From contig CAADUO010000005.1 in the NCBI GenBank assembly GCA_900752215.1, positions 1 to 20,136 on the forward strand: a stretch of DNA of 20,136 nucleotides, read 5' to 3'. The position numbers were made by a program, and so were the translations under genes. The notes below the pieces were generated by a model that was not told the origin of the DNA, searched no databases, and saw only the letters and a list, made by a program, of their open reading frames with translations. The stretch is from an uncultured Collinsella sp. Its GTDB lineage: Bacteria; Actinomycetota; Coriobacteriia; Coriobacteriales; Coriobacteriaceae. Below are positions 8,108 to 17,208 of this stretch, in pieces; the stretch's first letter is position 1; every line of letters starts with the position of its first letter.

Positions 8108-9550
8108 ATGGACCAGACCGTACCCGCATACGCCGCCGAGGTGGCCGATTACGGGCGCAGCCGCGACCCCGAGCCGGGTGAGGGCGCGCTCGTAAAGAAC
8201 GTGCGTCCCGAATCGCCCGCATGGGATGTGGGTATCGAGCCGGGCATGCGCGTGCTCACGGTCAACGGTGAGGCGCTCACCGACATGATCGTGTGGCTCT
8301 GGGAGGCCGACGACGATACCGTCGACCTCGAGGTTTTCGACCCGCGCGACAACAGCGTCACCCCCGTCGAGCTCGACCGCTTCCCGGGAGAGGACTGGGG
8401 CCTTGAGTTCGATGGCCCCATCTTCGACGGCATGCGCACCTGTGTAAACGCCTGCGTGTTCTGTTTTATGACGATGCTGCCCAAGGGCGGCCGCTCCACG
8501 CTCTACATTCGCGACGACGACTACCGCCTGAGCTTTTTGCAGGGCAACTTTGTCACGCTCACGAACCTTACCGACGAGGACGTGCAAAACGTCATCCAAC
8601 GCAACATGAGCCCCATGAACGTGTCGGTCCACGCCGTGAGCCCCGATGTCCGCCGACGCATGATGGGCCGCAACGCCCAGCGCGGCATGGATGTGCTCGA
8701 GGCCATCATGGCCGCCGGCATCGAGATTCACGCGCAGATCGTGTTGTGCCCCGGCATGAACGACGGCGAGGAGCTGGAAAAGACCCTGCGCTTTTGCGAG
8801 GAGCACGAGCAAATCACAAGCCTGGGCATTGTGCCGCTCGGTTTTACCAAGCATCAGAACCGTTTTAGCTGGTCCTACAGCGACAAGCCCGAGCTAGCGC
8901 GCGAGACCATTGCCATGATCCGTCCCTACCAGGATCGTGCCTACGAACGCTTTGGCCGCCACACCTTCCAGATGAGCGACGAGTTCTATCTGGACGCCGG
9001 CATCGATCCTCCCGAGGCAGACTTTTACGACGGGTACCCGCAGTACTACGACGGCATTGGCATGATCCGCTCGTATCTGGACGAGACCGACGACGTGCTG
9101 GCTACCGACGCCGAGCGTCTGGCCCGCGCCCGCGAGGCCGTCGCCGCCCGCAACCAGCGGCTTCTGTGTCTCTCGGGCGCCAGCGCACGCGACACGGTGG
9201 CCCGCTTTGTGGAGTCGCCCCGGGGACTCGCCGGCACCGTCACGGCCATCAAGAATCGCTACTTTGGCGGCAACGTGGACGTGACCGGCCTCATCGTCGC
9301 GTGTGACATTCTGGAGCAGCTGCCCCAAGACCTGTCGGGGGTTATGCTCTTTGTGCCTAAGCTCATGTTCAACGCTGACGGCATGACGCTTGACGAGTAT
9401 CATCGTGACGATTTACTCGCAAGCCTTACCAGTCGCGGCGCCGAGGTTCATGTGGTGTCAACCATGCCGCATGAGCTGCTCGATACCCTGGAGCACATCC
9501 TTGGCATTGTGCCTGCCGACTCTACTAATTCCACTGACCCTACCCATTAA
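8108..9550 (+). CDS. DUF512 family radical-SAM-like iron-sulfur protein with PDZ domain
   Basis: A 480-residue protein of the DUF512 family, whose biochemical function is unknown. A PDZ-like domain covers about residues 26-90 (SPAWDVGIEPGMRVLTVNGE). Then comes a CX3CX2C cluster, Cys112, Cys116 and Cys119 in TCVNACVFCF, the spacing of radical SAM enzymes, followed by the conserved RDDDYRLSFLQGNFVTLTNL segment. The C-terminal part (from about residue 300) is the DUF512 region. ATG 8108 lies two bases after the ispH stop. AAGGAG at 8088-8093 is rather distant. The open frame extends upstream but only shadows ispH. Family members are often found next to der, as here, so a link to ribosome assembly or rRNA modification is a reasonable guess. 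Confidence 0.9.
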   Translation: MDQTVPAYAAEVADYGRSRDPEPGEGALVKNVRPESPAWDVGIEPGMRVLTVNGEALTDMIVWLWEADDDTVDLEVFDPRDNSVTPVELDRFPGEDWGLEFDGPIFDGMRTCVNACVFCFMTMLPKGGRSTLYIRDDDYRLSFLQGNFVTLTNLTDEDVQNVIQRNMSPMNVSVHAVSPDVRRRMMGRNAQRGMDVLEAIMAAGIEIHAQIVLCPGMNDGEELEKTLRFCEEHEQITSLGIVPLGFTKHQNRFSWSYSDKPELARETIAMIRPYQDRAYERFGRHTFQMSDEFYLDAGIDPPEADFYDGYPQYYDGIGMIRSYLDETDDVLATDAERLARAREAVAARNQRLLCLSGASARDTVARFVESPRGLAGTVTAIKNRYFGGNVDVTGLIVACDILEQLPQDLSGVMLFVPKLMFNADGMTLDEYHRDDLLASLTSRGAEVHVVSTMPHELLDTLEHILGIVPADSTNSTDPTH

Positions 9551-9560
9551 AGGAGTGCAG

Positions 9561-10895
9561 ATGAAACCTATCGTCGCCGTCGTCGGACGCCCCAACGTGG
9601 GCAAGTCCACGCTCGTTAACCGCCTGGCCCAGACCTCGGACGCCATCGTCCACGAGTCCCGCGGCGTCACGCGCGACCGCTCGTATCACACGGCCGATTG
9701 GAACGGCCGCGAGTTCACCATCGTCGACACGGGCGGCATCGAACCGCTCAAGAGCGATGACGTCTTTGCCACGTCCATCCGCGACCAGGCCCTCGCCGCC
9801 GCCGAGGAAGCCGCCGTCATCCTGTTTGTGGTCGACGGCCGCACCGGCGTCACCGAGGAGGACGAGTCGGTCGCCCGTATGCTCAAGCGCTGCGACAAGC
9901 CGGTCTTTCTGCTAGTGAACAAGCTCGACAACCCCGATCGCGAAAACGACAGCATCTGGGAGTTCTATTCGCTTGGCATCGGTGAGCCCACGCCGCTCTC
10001 GGCCCTGCATGGTCATGGCACGGGCGACCTGCTCGACGACATCGTGGCCCTGTTGCCCGAGGAGGAGGTCGAGGTCGCCGACGAGTTCCCCGATGCGCTG
10101 AACGTGGCCATCATCGGCCGCCCCAACGCCGGTAAGTCCTCGCTGTTCAACCGCATCCTCGGCGCCGACCGCTCCATCGTGTCCAACATTGCCGGCACCA
10201 CGCGCGACGCCATCGACACGGTCGTCGAGCGCAACGGCAAGCACTACCGCATGGTCGACACCGCGGGCATTCGCAAGAAGAGCACCGTGTACGAGAACAT
10301 CGAGTACTACTCTATGGTTCGCGGCCTGCGCGCCATCGACCGCGCCGACGTGGCGCTGCTCGTCGTCGACGCCTCCGTGGGCGTCACCGAGCAGGACCAG
10401 AAGGTCATGGGCCTTGCCATCGAGCGCGGCTGCGCCATCGTGGTGCTGCTCAACAAGTGGGACCTGCTCGACGACGACCGCAAGCGCGAGGCCTGCATGG
10501 AGACCATCGACCGCCGTCTGGGCGTCATGGCTCCCTGGGCCCAGTACCTGCGCATCTCTGCCCTGACCGGCCGCAGCGTCGAGAAGATCTGGGCAATGGT
10601 AGACGCCGCCGAAAAGACGCGCTCGCAAAAGATCAGCACCTCGCGCCTCAACACGTTCCTCACCGACCTGCGCGAGTTCGGTCATACCGTGGTGGACGGC
10701 AAGCGCCGCCTGCGCATGCACTACGTGACCCAGACGGGCGTCAACCCGCCGACGTTCACATTCTTCGTCAACCACAGCGATCTGGTCAACGACACCTACC
10801 AGCGCTACGTGGAGAACCGCATGCGCTCGACCTTTGACTTTGCCGGGACACCCATTCGACTCTTCTTTAGGAAGAAGGAGCAAAAGGATGCATAA
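9561..10895 (+). CDS. der: Ribosome biogenesis GTPase Der (EngA)
   Basis: A double GTPase needed for 50S ribosome assembly. The first G domain has GRPNVGKS at residues 9-16, DTGG near 56 and NKLD at 120-123. The second has GRPNAGKS at 186-193, DTAG and NKWD. A KH-like C-terminal domain follows and ends in a basic stretch (FFRKKEQKDA). The 444-residue length is standard. AAAGGAG just upstream supports ATG 9561; the frame extends upstream to 9390 but that overlaps the DUF512 gene. The 3' end overlaps plsY by eight bases. Confidence 0.97.
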   Translation: MKPIVAVVGRPNVGKSTLVNRLAQTSDAIVHESRGVTRDRSYHTADWNGREFTIVDTGGIEPLKSDDVFATSIRDQALAAAEEAAVILFVVDGRTGVTEEDESVARMLKRCDKPVFLLVNKLDNPDRENDSIWEFYSLGIGEPTPLSALHGHGTGDLLDDIVALLPEEEVEVADEFPDALNVAIIGRPNAGKSSLFNRILGADRSIVSNIAGTTRDAIDTVVERNGKHYRMVDTAGIRKKSTVYENIEYYSMVRGLRAIDRADVALLVVDASVGVTEQDQKVMGLAIERGCAIVVLLNKWDLLDDDRKREACMETIDRRLGVMAPWAQYLRISALTGRSVEKIWAMVDAAEKTRSQKISTSRLNTFLTDLREFGHTVVDGKRRLRMHYVTQTGVNPPTFTFFVNHSDLVNDTYQRYVENRMRSTFDFAGTPIRLFFRKKEQKDA

Positions 10896-11571
10896 TCCGA
10901 TTCTGCTGACCGCCATCTGCGCCGTGGTCTCGTTCTTTATCGGGGCGATTCCGTTTGGCCTGATCCTGGGCCGCGTGTTCAACCATACGGATATTCGCAA
11001 GGCGGGCTCCGGCAACATCGGCACCACCAACGCCCTGCGTGTGGCCGGCCCCAAGGTGGCCGCGCTCACCCTGCTGCTCGACTGCCTTAAGGGCGCTATC
11101 TGCGTCCTTATCGCGCGTCCGCTCATCGCGAGCGTGGGCTACGGCTTCCCTGTGAGCATCATGGCGCCTGGAGCCCCCGGCGACTGGATGCTTGGCGTCA
11201 TCTGCCTGGCTGCGGTGTGGGGTCACATCTTCTCGCCCTACCTCAACTTTCACGGAGGCAAAGGTATCGCCGTGGGCTTGGGCGTGATCCTCGCCTGGTA
11301 CTGGCCAATCGGACTTTCGCTGTTGGGCATGTTTATCGTAGCCGTCGCCATCACCAAGTTTGTGTCGGTAGGCTCGCTTGCCGCGGCCATCGGGCTTCCC
11401 ATCGCCGCCTGCGCGGTCTTTCCGTACAGCAGCCTGGGACTTAAGTTTTGCATGGCGATGATCGGCATCACCGTGGTGTGGGCCCATCGCGCGAACATCA
11501 AAAAGCTCATGGCCGGTAAGGAGTCCAAGCTCTCGTTTACCAAGCGCGTCACCGAGCCCGACGATAAGTAG
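10888..11571 (+). CDS. plsY: Glycerol-3-phosphate acyltransferase PlsY
   Basis: A membrane enzyme that transfers an acyl group from acyl-phosphate to glycerol-3-phosphate, the first step of phospholipid synthesis in most Gram-positives. The three conserved loops are visible: SGNIGTTNALR at residues 41-51, FHGGKGIAVGLG in the middle, and HRANIKKLMAGKE near the C-terminus. Several hydrophobic segments between them fit the multi-pass topology. The 227-residue length is normal. GAAGAAGGAG lies before ATG 10888, which is inside the end of der. gpsA, which makes its substrate, starts nine bases after the stop. Confidence 0.96.
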   Translation: MHNPILLTAICAVVSFFIGAIPFGLILGRVFNHTDIRKAGSGNIGTTNALRVAGPKVAALTLLLDCLKGAICVLIARPLIASVGYGFPVSIMAPGAPGDWMLGVICLAAVWGHIFSPYLNFHGGKGIAVGLGVILAWYWPIGLSLLGMFIVAVAITKFVSVGSLAAAIGLPIAACAVFPYSSLGLKFCMAMIGITVVWAHRANIKKLMAGKESKLSFTKRVTEPDDK

Positions 11572-11580
11572 GAGAGAGTC

Positions 11581-12588
11581 ATGAATGTTGCGCTGATTGG
11601 CTCCGGCTCCTGGGGAACCGCCGTCGCCGGCCTTGCTGCCGCGCGAGCCGAGCGCGTGACCATGTGGGCCCATAGTGAGCAGACGGCCGCTGGCATTAAC
11701 GGCGAGCACCGTAATCCTCGCTACCTTGTGGGCTACGAGCTGCCCGATAACGTGGTAGCAACGACCGAGCTCGCCCAGGCGCTCGACGGCGCCGAGGCCA
11801 TCATCTTCGCCGTTCCTTCGACGCACCTGCGTGGCGTCTGCCACCAGGCCGTGCCCTTTATCGCCGCCGATACCCCGGTGCTCTGCCTCACCAAGGGCAT
11901 TGAGCCCGAGTCTGGCCTGCTCATGAGCGAGGTCATCGCCAGCGAGATCGGCAACGAGTCGCGCGTGGCGGCGCTCTCGGGCCCCAACCATGCTGAGGAA
12001 ATCTGCCGCGGTGGACTTTCTGCCGCCGTTATCGCCAGCGAAGATCCGCAGATAGGGGAGACCTTTAAGGACCTGCTCCTGTCCACGGCCTTCCGCATCT
12101 ACCTGTCACAGGACATGACCGGCGTCGAGGTTTGCGGCGCCATGAAAAATGTCATCGCGATCGTGTGTGGCATCTCCGCCGGTACCGGTGCGGGCGACAA
12201 CACGCTCGCCCTTATCATGACGCGCGGCCTGGCCGAGATCAGCCGTCTGGTGCATGCCCGCGGCGGGCAGGCTATGACCTGCATGGGACTTGCCGGCATG
12301 GGTGACCTCATCGCCACCTGCACCTCGGAGCATTCGCGCAACCGCACCTTTGGCTACGAGTTTGCCCACGGCGTGTCGCTCGACGAGTATCAGGAGCGCA
12401 CGCATATGGTTGTCGAGGGCGCCGTCGCGGCCCGCAGCGTCAGCGAACTTGCCCGTTCACTGGGCGTAGACATTCCGCTCACCTTTGCCGTGGAGCAAAC
12501 GCTCTACAACGGTGTTACTTTGGATAGGGCGCTCGAGATTCTTACCGATCGCGTCCCTTCTCAAGAGTTCTACGGACTCACCGACTAG
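11581..12588 (+). CDS. gpsA: Glycerol-3-phosphate dehydrogenase [NAD(P)+]
   Basis: Reduces dihydroxyacetone phosphate to sn-glycerol-3-phosphate, supplying PlsY. The dinucleotide-binding motif GSGSWGTA is at residues 7-14, LTKGIE with Lys105 and the SGPNHAEE motif follow, and the catalytic Lys189 lies in GAMKNVIAIVCGI. The C-terminal half carries the conserved GLAGMGDLIATCTSEHSRNR segment. The 335-residue length is standard. TAGGAGAG precedes ATG 11581. Cytosolic. Confidence 0.97.
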   Translation: MNVALIGSGSWGTAVAGLAAARAERVTMWAHSEQTAAGINGEHRNPRYLVGYELPDNVVATTELAQALDGAEAIIFAVPSTHLRGVCHQAVPFIAADTPVLCLTKGIEPESGLLMSEVIASEIGNESRVAALSGPNHAEEICRGGLSAAVIASEDPQIGETFKDLLLSTAFRIYLSQDMTGVEVCGAMKNVIAIVCGISAGTGAGDNTLALIMTRGLAEISRLVHARGGQAMTCMGLAGMGDLIATCTSEHSRNRTFGYEFAHGVSLDEYQERTHMVVEGAVAARSVSELARSLGVDIPLTFAVEQTLYNGVTLDRALEILTDRVPSQEFYGLTD

Positions 12589-12606
12589 CGCAGAAAGGCT
12601 TCTACC

Positions 12607-13278
12607 ATGGGTTCCATCAAAATCGCTCCGTCCGTCCTTTCGGCCGATATGGCCAACCTCAAGGGCGAGCTCGACAAGATCGCCGGTGCCGACTACGTGC
12701 ACTTCGACGTTATGGACGGTCACTTTACCGGCAACCTCACCTTTGGCGTCGACATCCTCAAGGCCGTCAAGCGCTCCACCGATGTACCGGTCGACGCGCA
12801 CCTGATGGTGTCGAATCCCGACGAGACGGTCGATTGGTACACCGACGCCGGTGCCGATATGATCACCGTCCACTACGAGGCTTCCACGCACCTGCACCGC
12901 ACGCTCACCCATCTGCAGCAGCGCGGCGTCAAGGCAGGCGTGGTGCTCAACCCCGCCACCCCCGCGTGCGTGCTCGAGAGCATCATCGACGTCGTCGATA
13001 TGGTGCTGCTCATGAGCGTGAACCCGGGCTTTGGCGGCCAGAGCTTTATCCCGGGCACTATCGCCAAACTGCACGAGCTCAAGGCCATGTGCGAGCGCCA
13101 CGGCGTGTCGCCCATGATCGAGGTCGACGGCGGCATTTCTTCCAAGAACATTGCCGAGGTCGTCAAGGCTGGTGCCAACGTTCTCGTGGCCGGCTCCGCC
13201 GTATTTAAGTCCGAAGATCCCGCCGCCGAGGTTGCGCTGCTGCAGAAGCTGGGCAATGAGGCCGCACAGGAGGCATAA
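12607..13278 (+). CDS. rpe: Ribulose-phosphate 3-epimerase
   Basis: Interconverts ribulose-5-phosphate and xylulose-5-phosphate in the pentose phosphate pathway. The TIM-barrel motifs are all present: KIAPSVLSADMANL at the N-terminus, VHFDVMDGHF (His33, Asp35) around residues 31-40, DAHLMV with His65, the MSVNPGFGGQSF segment, and EVDGGIS with the catalytic Asp. The 223-residue length is standard. AAAGG precedes ATG 12607. The following gene starts six bases after the stop. Confidence 0.97.
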   Translation: MGSIKIAPSVLSADMANLKGELDKIAGADYVHFDVMDGHFTGNLTFGVDILKAVKRSTDVPVDAHLMVSNPDETVDWYTDAGADMITVHYEASTHLHRTLTHLQQRGVKAGVVLNPATPACVLESIIDVVDMVLLMSVNPGFGGQSFIPGTIAKLHELKAMCERHGVSPMIEVDGGISSKNIAEVVKAGANVLVAGSAVFKSEDPAAEVALLQKLGNEAAQEA

Positions 13279-13284
13279 ACCCTT

Positions 13285-14463
13285 ATGACCGCAGGTCAAA
13301 ACCGCATACCCGTGAATCTTGACTACGCCGCCTCGACGCCCATGCGCGCCGAGGCGCTCCTTGCGCAGCGCGAATATGACGACAGCGAGCTTGCCGGCGT
13401 CAACCCCAACTCGCTGCACTCGCTCGGCCGCAAGGCCGCCGCGCGCCTGGAGGTTGCCCGTCGCGAGATCGCCCATAGCTTTGGCGCACGCGTCCGCCCG
13501 TCCGAGATTGTTCTGACCAACGGCGGCACCGAAGCCAACCAGCTGGCGCTGCTCGGTCTTGCCGAGGGCGCCCGTCAGCGCGACCGCAAGCGCAACCGCG
13601 TGATCGTATCTGCCATCGAGCACGATTCGATTCTGGACAACCTGCCGCTGCTGCGTGCCGCCGGCTTTACCGTCGACCTGGTGCAGCCCTGCCGCGCGGG
13701 CTACATTGAGCCTGCCGCGCTTGTCGAGCTACTAGGCGACGACGTGGCGCTCGTGAGCATCATGGTCGCCAACAACGAGACCGGCGTGGTGCAGCCCATC
13801 CGCGAGCATGCCGCGGCCGCGCATACCGTGGGCGCCCTGTTCCACACCGACGCCATCCAGGGGTATCTGCACATTCCGCTCGACGCCGCCGAGCTGGGCG
13901 TCGATGCCATGTCCGTCGCCGCCCATAAAATTGGCGGTCCTGTGGCATCCGGCGCGCTTTACGTTAAGACCCGCACGCCACTGCGCCCCCGCATTTTTGG
14001 CGGCGGACAGGAAGCCGGACGTCGCGCGGGCACGCAGGACCTGCGTACACAGCTGGCTTTTGCCGCTGCCGCCCGCACGCTGGCGCCCCATGTGGCCCAG
14101 GAGCGCACAACGCTGCAGGCCTTATCCGATAAGCTCTACGCCACGCTTACGGCCCATCCTCGCATTCACGCCACGATGGGCGACTACGCGCAGGCCGATC
14201 GTCTGCCGGGTATGGTTTCGATCTACATTGACGGCATGGACTCCGAGGAGCTCATCATCAAGCTCGACGCCGCCGGCTTTGAGGTATCGGCAGGCTCGGC
14301 ATGCTCGAGCGGCAGTATGGACCCCAGCCACGTTTTGAGCGCGATGGGCATCGGTCGCGAGCAGGCATTGGGCGCCCTTCGCATCTCGTTCGATGACCGC
14401 GTGAATCCGGACGATCTGGACGAGTTTGCCCAGACGCTGCTCTCGATCGTAGGCGCCGCATGA
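13285..14463 (+). CDS. Cysteine desulfurase (NifS/IscS family)
   Basis: A PLP enzyme that takes sulfur from cysteine for iron-sulfur clusters or tRNA thiolation. The N-terminal segment has LDYAASTP. The GGTEANQLAL phosphate-binding region starts near residue 80, His113 stacks on PLP, Asp189 lies in FHTDAIQ, and the PLP lysine is Lys215 in AAHKIGGP. The active-site Cys340 is in SAGSACSSGS. The arrangement matches the class I (NifS/IscS) group rather than SufS. Length is 392 aa. No IscU or ThiI gene is next to it, so the sulfur acceptor cannot be told from context. Its last base pairs overlap the NIF3 gene (ATGA). Confidence 0.94.
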   Translation: MTAGQNRIPVNLDYAASTPMRAEALLAQREYDDSELAGVNPNSLHSLGRKAAARLEVARREIAHSFGARVRPSEIVLTNGGTEANQLALLGLAEGARQRDRKRNRVIVSAIEHDSILDNLPLLRAAGFTVDLVQPCRAGYIEPAALVELLGDDVALVSIMVANNETGVVQPIREHAAAAHTVGALFHTDAIQGYLHIPLDAAELGVDAMSVAAHKIGGPVASGALYVKTRTPLRPRIFGGGQEAGRRAGTQDLRTQLAFAAAARTLAPHVAQERTTLQALSDKLYATLTAHPRIHATMGDYAQADRLPGMVSIYIDGMDSEELIIKLDAAGFEVSAGSACSSGSMDPSHVLSAMGIGREQALGALRISFDDRVNPDDLDEFAQTLLSIVGAA

Positions 14464-15269
14464 TCGTCGCCGAGCTTGAGCACGCGCTGCTGGCACGCTA
14501 TCCCAAGACTGATGCCGAGAGTTGGGACCATGTAGGACTCTCCGTCGGCGACCCTGCCGCGCAGATTACCGGCCTTGCCTGCGCGCTCGATGCGACCGAA
14601 GCTAATGTTCGCCGCGCCCAAGAAGCCGGCGCCAACGTGCTGCTGACGCATCATCCCATATACATCAAGGCGCCCGAGGCCTTTTGTCCGGCGGATGCTG
14701 CACGCCCCCAATGCAGTGCGGCGCTCTACGAGGCAGCGCGTTGCGGCGTGAGCATTATCTCGCTCCACACCAACCTGGACCGCTCGCACGAAGCCCGAGT
14801 CTGCCTGAGCAAGCTGCTGGGTGCCGCACTCGTGAGCTCACTGGAGCACGTGGACGACCCCAAGGCCACCGGTCTGGGCGCTCTTGCAACGTTCAACGAC
14901 CCGTGCACGCTGCGCGATCTTGCCAACCGTGCCGCCACGGCCTATGGCAGCGACCCGCGTGTGTGGGGTGAAGCCGATCGCCCGTGCCGCACTGTCGCCA
15001 TTTTGGGCGGCTCCCTGGGCGACTTTGGAGAGCTTGCCATCGCCGCGGGCGCGGACGTTGTCGTGACGGGCGAGGTGGGCTACCACGTGGCGCAAGATCT
15101 TGCCTTACGCGGGCTGCCGGTAATCCTGCTCGGCCACGACCGCTCCGAGGAGCCGTTCGTTGATATATTGATGAACTCTGCAGTTGACGCCGGGGTCGAC
15201 CCCCGTCATACGATTAAAATACTGAACCCTTGCCAATGGTGGACTGTGACAAAAGGAGAGAACTTATGA
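14460..15269 (+). CDS. NIF3/YbgI family dinuclear metal-binding protein
   Basis: A 269-residue member of the NIF3 family, which forms hexamers with a two-metal site; the biological substrate is not settled, though GTP cyclohydrolase type 1-like activity has been suggested for relatives. The N-terminal WDHVGLSVGDP motif and the metal ligands HHP (His64, His65) are present, as are SLHTNLDRS and the C-terminal GHDRSEE (HxxxE). ATG 14460 overlaps the stop of the cysteine desulfurase by four bases, and its own stop overlaps the next start in the same way. Confidence 0.93.
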   Translation: MIVAELEHALLARYPKTDAESWDHVGLSVGDPAAQITGLACALDATEANVRRAQEAGANVLLTHHPIYIKAPEAFCPADAARPQCSAALYEAARCGVSIISLHTNLDRSHEARVCLSKLLGAALVSSLEHVDDPKATGLGALATFNDPCTLRDLANRAATAYGSDPRVWGEADRPCRTVAILGGSLGDFGELAIAAGADVVVTGEVGYHVAQDLALRGLPVILLGHDRSEEPFVDILMNSAVDAGVDPRHTIKILNPCQWWTVTKGENL

Positions 15270-15985
15270 GCGCCGGCGCTACGCTACTCAAGCTGCAACA
15301 GATCGATTTGGAGCTCGCCCGCAACAAGAGCGAACTTGCCAATATGCCGGAGCTCAAGGAGCTCGCTTCCAAGCGCAAGACCTATGTAAAGCTTAAGTCC
15401 GAGATGACCAAGCTCTACGCCCAGCGCAAGGATCTGGACATTGAGCTCGACGATCTCAACACCACCGAGATTCAGACCAACAACGCCATCGAGGCTGCCA
15501 AGAAGCGCCACGTCGACGGCTCCGACTACCGCGAGGTTCAGGACCTGGAGAATGAGCTTGCCACCCTGGCCAAGCGCCTGGACAAGATTGAGCACACCCG
15601 CAAGGACGTCGTTGTCGCCCATAAGGAGGCGCTCGACCGCGAGGCCCGCGCGCAGGCAATCATCGCCAAGTTCGAGGAGGGCGTGAAGGCCGATACCAAG
15701 GCCGCCCGCGCCAAAGCTGCCGACCTGCAGGCTCAGATTGACGCCGCCACTAAAGAGCGCACCGCGCTTGCTGCCACGCTGCCGGCCGACGTGCTCACCG
15801 ACTACGAGCGTCTGCTCAAGCAGTTCCGCGGCCTGGCCGTCGAGACCATCCAGGGCAACATCCCCACGGTCTGCCACACCGCGCTGCAGGCATCGTCCAT
15901 GAGCGACCTCAACCACGACGGTAGCGAGATTACGCACTGCCCGTACTGTCACCGTCTCCTGGTGCTCCCGAGCAAGGAAGCTTAA
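15266..15985 (+). CDS. Coiled-coil protein with C-terminal zinc-ribbon-like motif
   Basis: A 239-residue cytosolic protein: residues 10-185 form a long charged coiled coil, and the C-terminus carries the remains of the C4-type zinc ribbon seen in this widespread bacterial family, which usually sits next to NIF3. Here only Cys203, Cys225 and Cys228 (HCPYCHRLL) remain; the first cysteine of the usual CxxC pair appears to be Pro200. ATG 15266 forms an ATGA overlap with the NIF3 stop and has AAAAGGAG upstream. A longer upstream frame from 15230 only shadows NIF3. Function is unknown; the family is thought to bind nucleic acid, but nothing here proves it. Confidence 0.88.
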   Translation: MSAGATLLKLQQIDLELARNKSELANMPELKELASKRKTYVKLKSEMTKLYAQRKDLDIELDDLNTTEIQTNNAIEAAKKRHVDGSDYREVQDLENELATLAKRLDKIEHTRKDVVVAHKEALDREARAQAIIAKFEEGVKADTKAARAKAADLQAQIDAATKERTALAATLPADVLTDYERLLKQFRGLAVETIQGNIPTVCHTALQASSMSDLNHDGSEITHCPYCHRLLVLPSKEA

Positions 15986-15988
15986 ACG

Positions 15989-17200
15989 ATGGCGGCACCC
16001 AACAATTCAATGCAACTTGAGGGAAAAACGATCCTGCTGGGCATTACCGGCGGGATCGCCGCCTATAAGTCATGCAACATCGTGCGCCTGCTACAAAAGC
16101 GCGGTGCGCGCGTCAAGGTCGTTATGAGCGAGCATGCCTCGGAGTTCGTGGGCCCGCTCACCTTCCGTGCGCTCACGGGCGAGCCGGTCGCTGTGGGCCT
16201 GTTCGACGACCCCTCCGACCCCATCCACCATATCTCGCTGGCACAGGAGCCCGACTTGGTGGTCGTGGCGCCCGCGACGGCCAATATCATCGCCAAGATG
16301 GCCAACGGCATCGCCGACGACCTCATCTCCACCACGCTGCTTGCAACGCCGCGACCCATCGTGATCGCACCCGCTATGAACAACGGCATGTGGAAGGCGC
16401 CGGCGACGCAAGCCAATATGTCCATGCTGCGCGAGCGCGGTGTCCATGTGGTGGGACCCGGCAGCGGCTACCTTGCCTGCGGCGACGTGGACACGGGCCG
16501 CATGAGCGAGCCCGAGGAAATCGTCGAGGCTGTCTGTGAGGTGCTCAACCCCGCGCCTCAGGACCTGGCAGGCAAGCGCATCGTCATCACCGCCGGCCCC
16601 ACGCACGAACCGATCGACCCGGTGCGCTTCATTGGCAACCGCTCTTCGGGCAAGATGGGCGTCGCCCTGGCGGGGGAGGCTGCTCGCCGCGGTGCTACGG
16701 TCACGCTCGTGTTGGGACCGACATCGATCGATGTGCCCCGCGGCGTGGAGTGCGTGCGCGTGCAAACCGCCGCAGAGATGCTCCAGGCGGCCCTGAGCGC
16801 CTTCCAGACGGCCGATGCGGCCATTTGCGCGGCCGCTGTCGCCGACTACACACCCGCCGTTCCTGCCGACCATAAACTCAAGAAGTCCAACGAGCGCTTG
16901 GATCGCATCGAGCTGGTCGAAACGGTCGATATTTTGGCCGAGCTCTCGCGCCAGAAGGGCGAGCGATGCGTGATCGGATTTGCGGCCGAGACCGATAACG
17001 TTGTCGAGTACGCCGAGCGTAAATTGGCCCGCAAGGGTTGCGATGCCATTATCGCCAACGATGTCTCGCGCGCCGATTCGGGCTTTGGAACCGACACTAA
17101 CAAGGCCTGGATCGTAAGCACAACGGGCACGCAAGAACTTCCCGTGCTAACAAAACCCCAGCTCGCAGATACAATTTTGGACTTGCTTCAAAATTTGTAA
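15989..17200 (+). CDS. coaBC: Bifunctional phosphopantothenoylcysteine decarboxylase/phosphopantothenate-cysteine ligase
   Basis: Two steps of coenzyme A synthesis in one flavoprotein. The CoaC half begins with ILLGITGGIAAYKS; its catalytic His lies in DPIHHISLA (80-81), the PAMN motif is at 128-131 and the reactive Cys164 is in GYLACG. The CoaB half begins near residue 195 (KRIVITAGPTHEPID), with the conserved SSGKMG at 219-224 and the KLKK motif (DHKLKKSNER) further on. The 403-residue length is normal. ATG 15989 is three bases after the upstream stop. It is the last gene of the conserved run; a tRNA promoter begins nine bases after its stop. Confidence 0.96.
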   Translation: MAAPNNSMQLEGKTILLGITGGIAAYKSCNIVRLLQKRGARVKVVMSEHASEFVGPLTFRALTGEPVAVGLFDDPSDPIHHISLAQEPDLVVVAPATANIIAKMANGIADDLISTTLLATPRPIVIAPAMNNGMWKAPATQANMSMLRERGVHVVGPGSGYLACGDVDTGRMSEPEEIVEAVCEVLNPAPQDLAGKRIVITAGPTHEPIDPVRFIGNRSSGKMGVALAGEAARRGATVTLVLGPTSIDVPRGVECVRVQTAAEMLQAALSAFQTADAAICAAAVADYTPAVPADHKLKKSNERLDRIELVETVDILAELSRQKGERCVIGFAAETDNVVEYAERKLARKGCDAIIANDVSRADSGFGTDTNKAWIVSTTGTQELPVLTKPQLADTILDLLQNL

Positions 17201-17208
17201 AAAAGTTC

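Noticed and set aside
9912..11126. Minus-strand open frame opposite der and plsY
   Set aside because: A shadow of two certain genes, with no motif and no ribosome-binding site context.
15184..15220. Promoter-like TTGACG and TAAAAT in the end of the NIF3 gene
   Set aside because: The spacing is about 25 bases, too long for a standard promoter, and the next gene is translationally coupled by an ATGA overlap.
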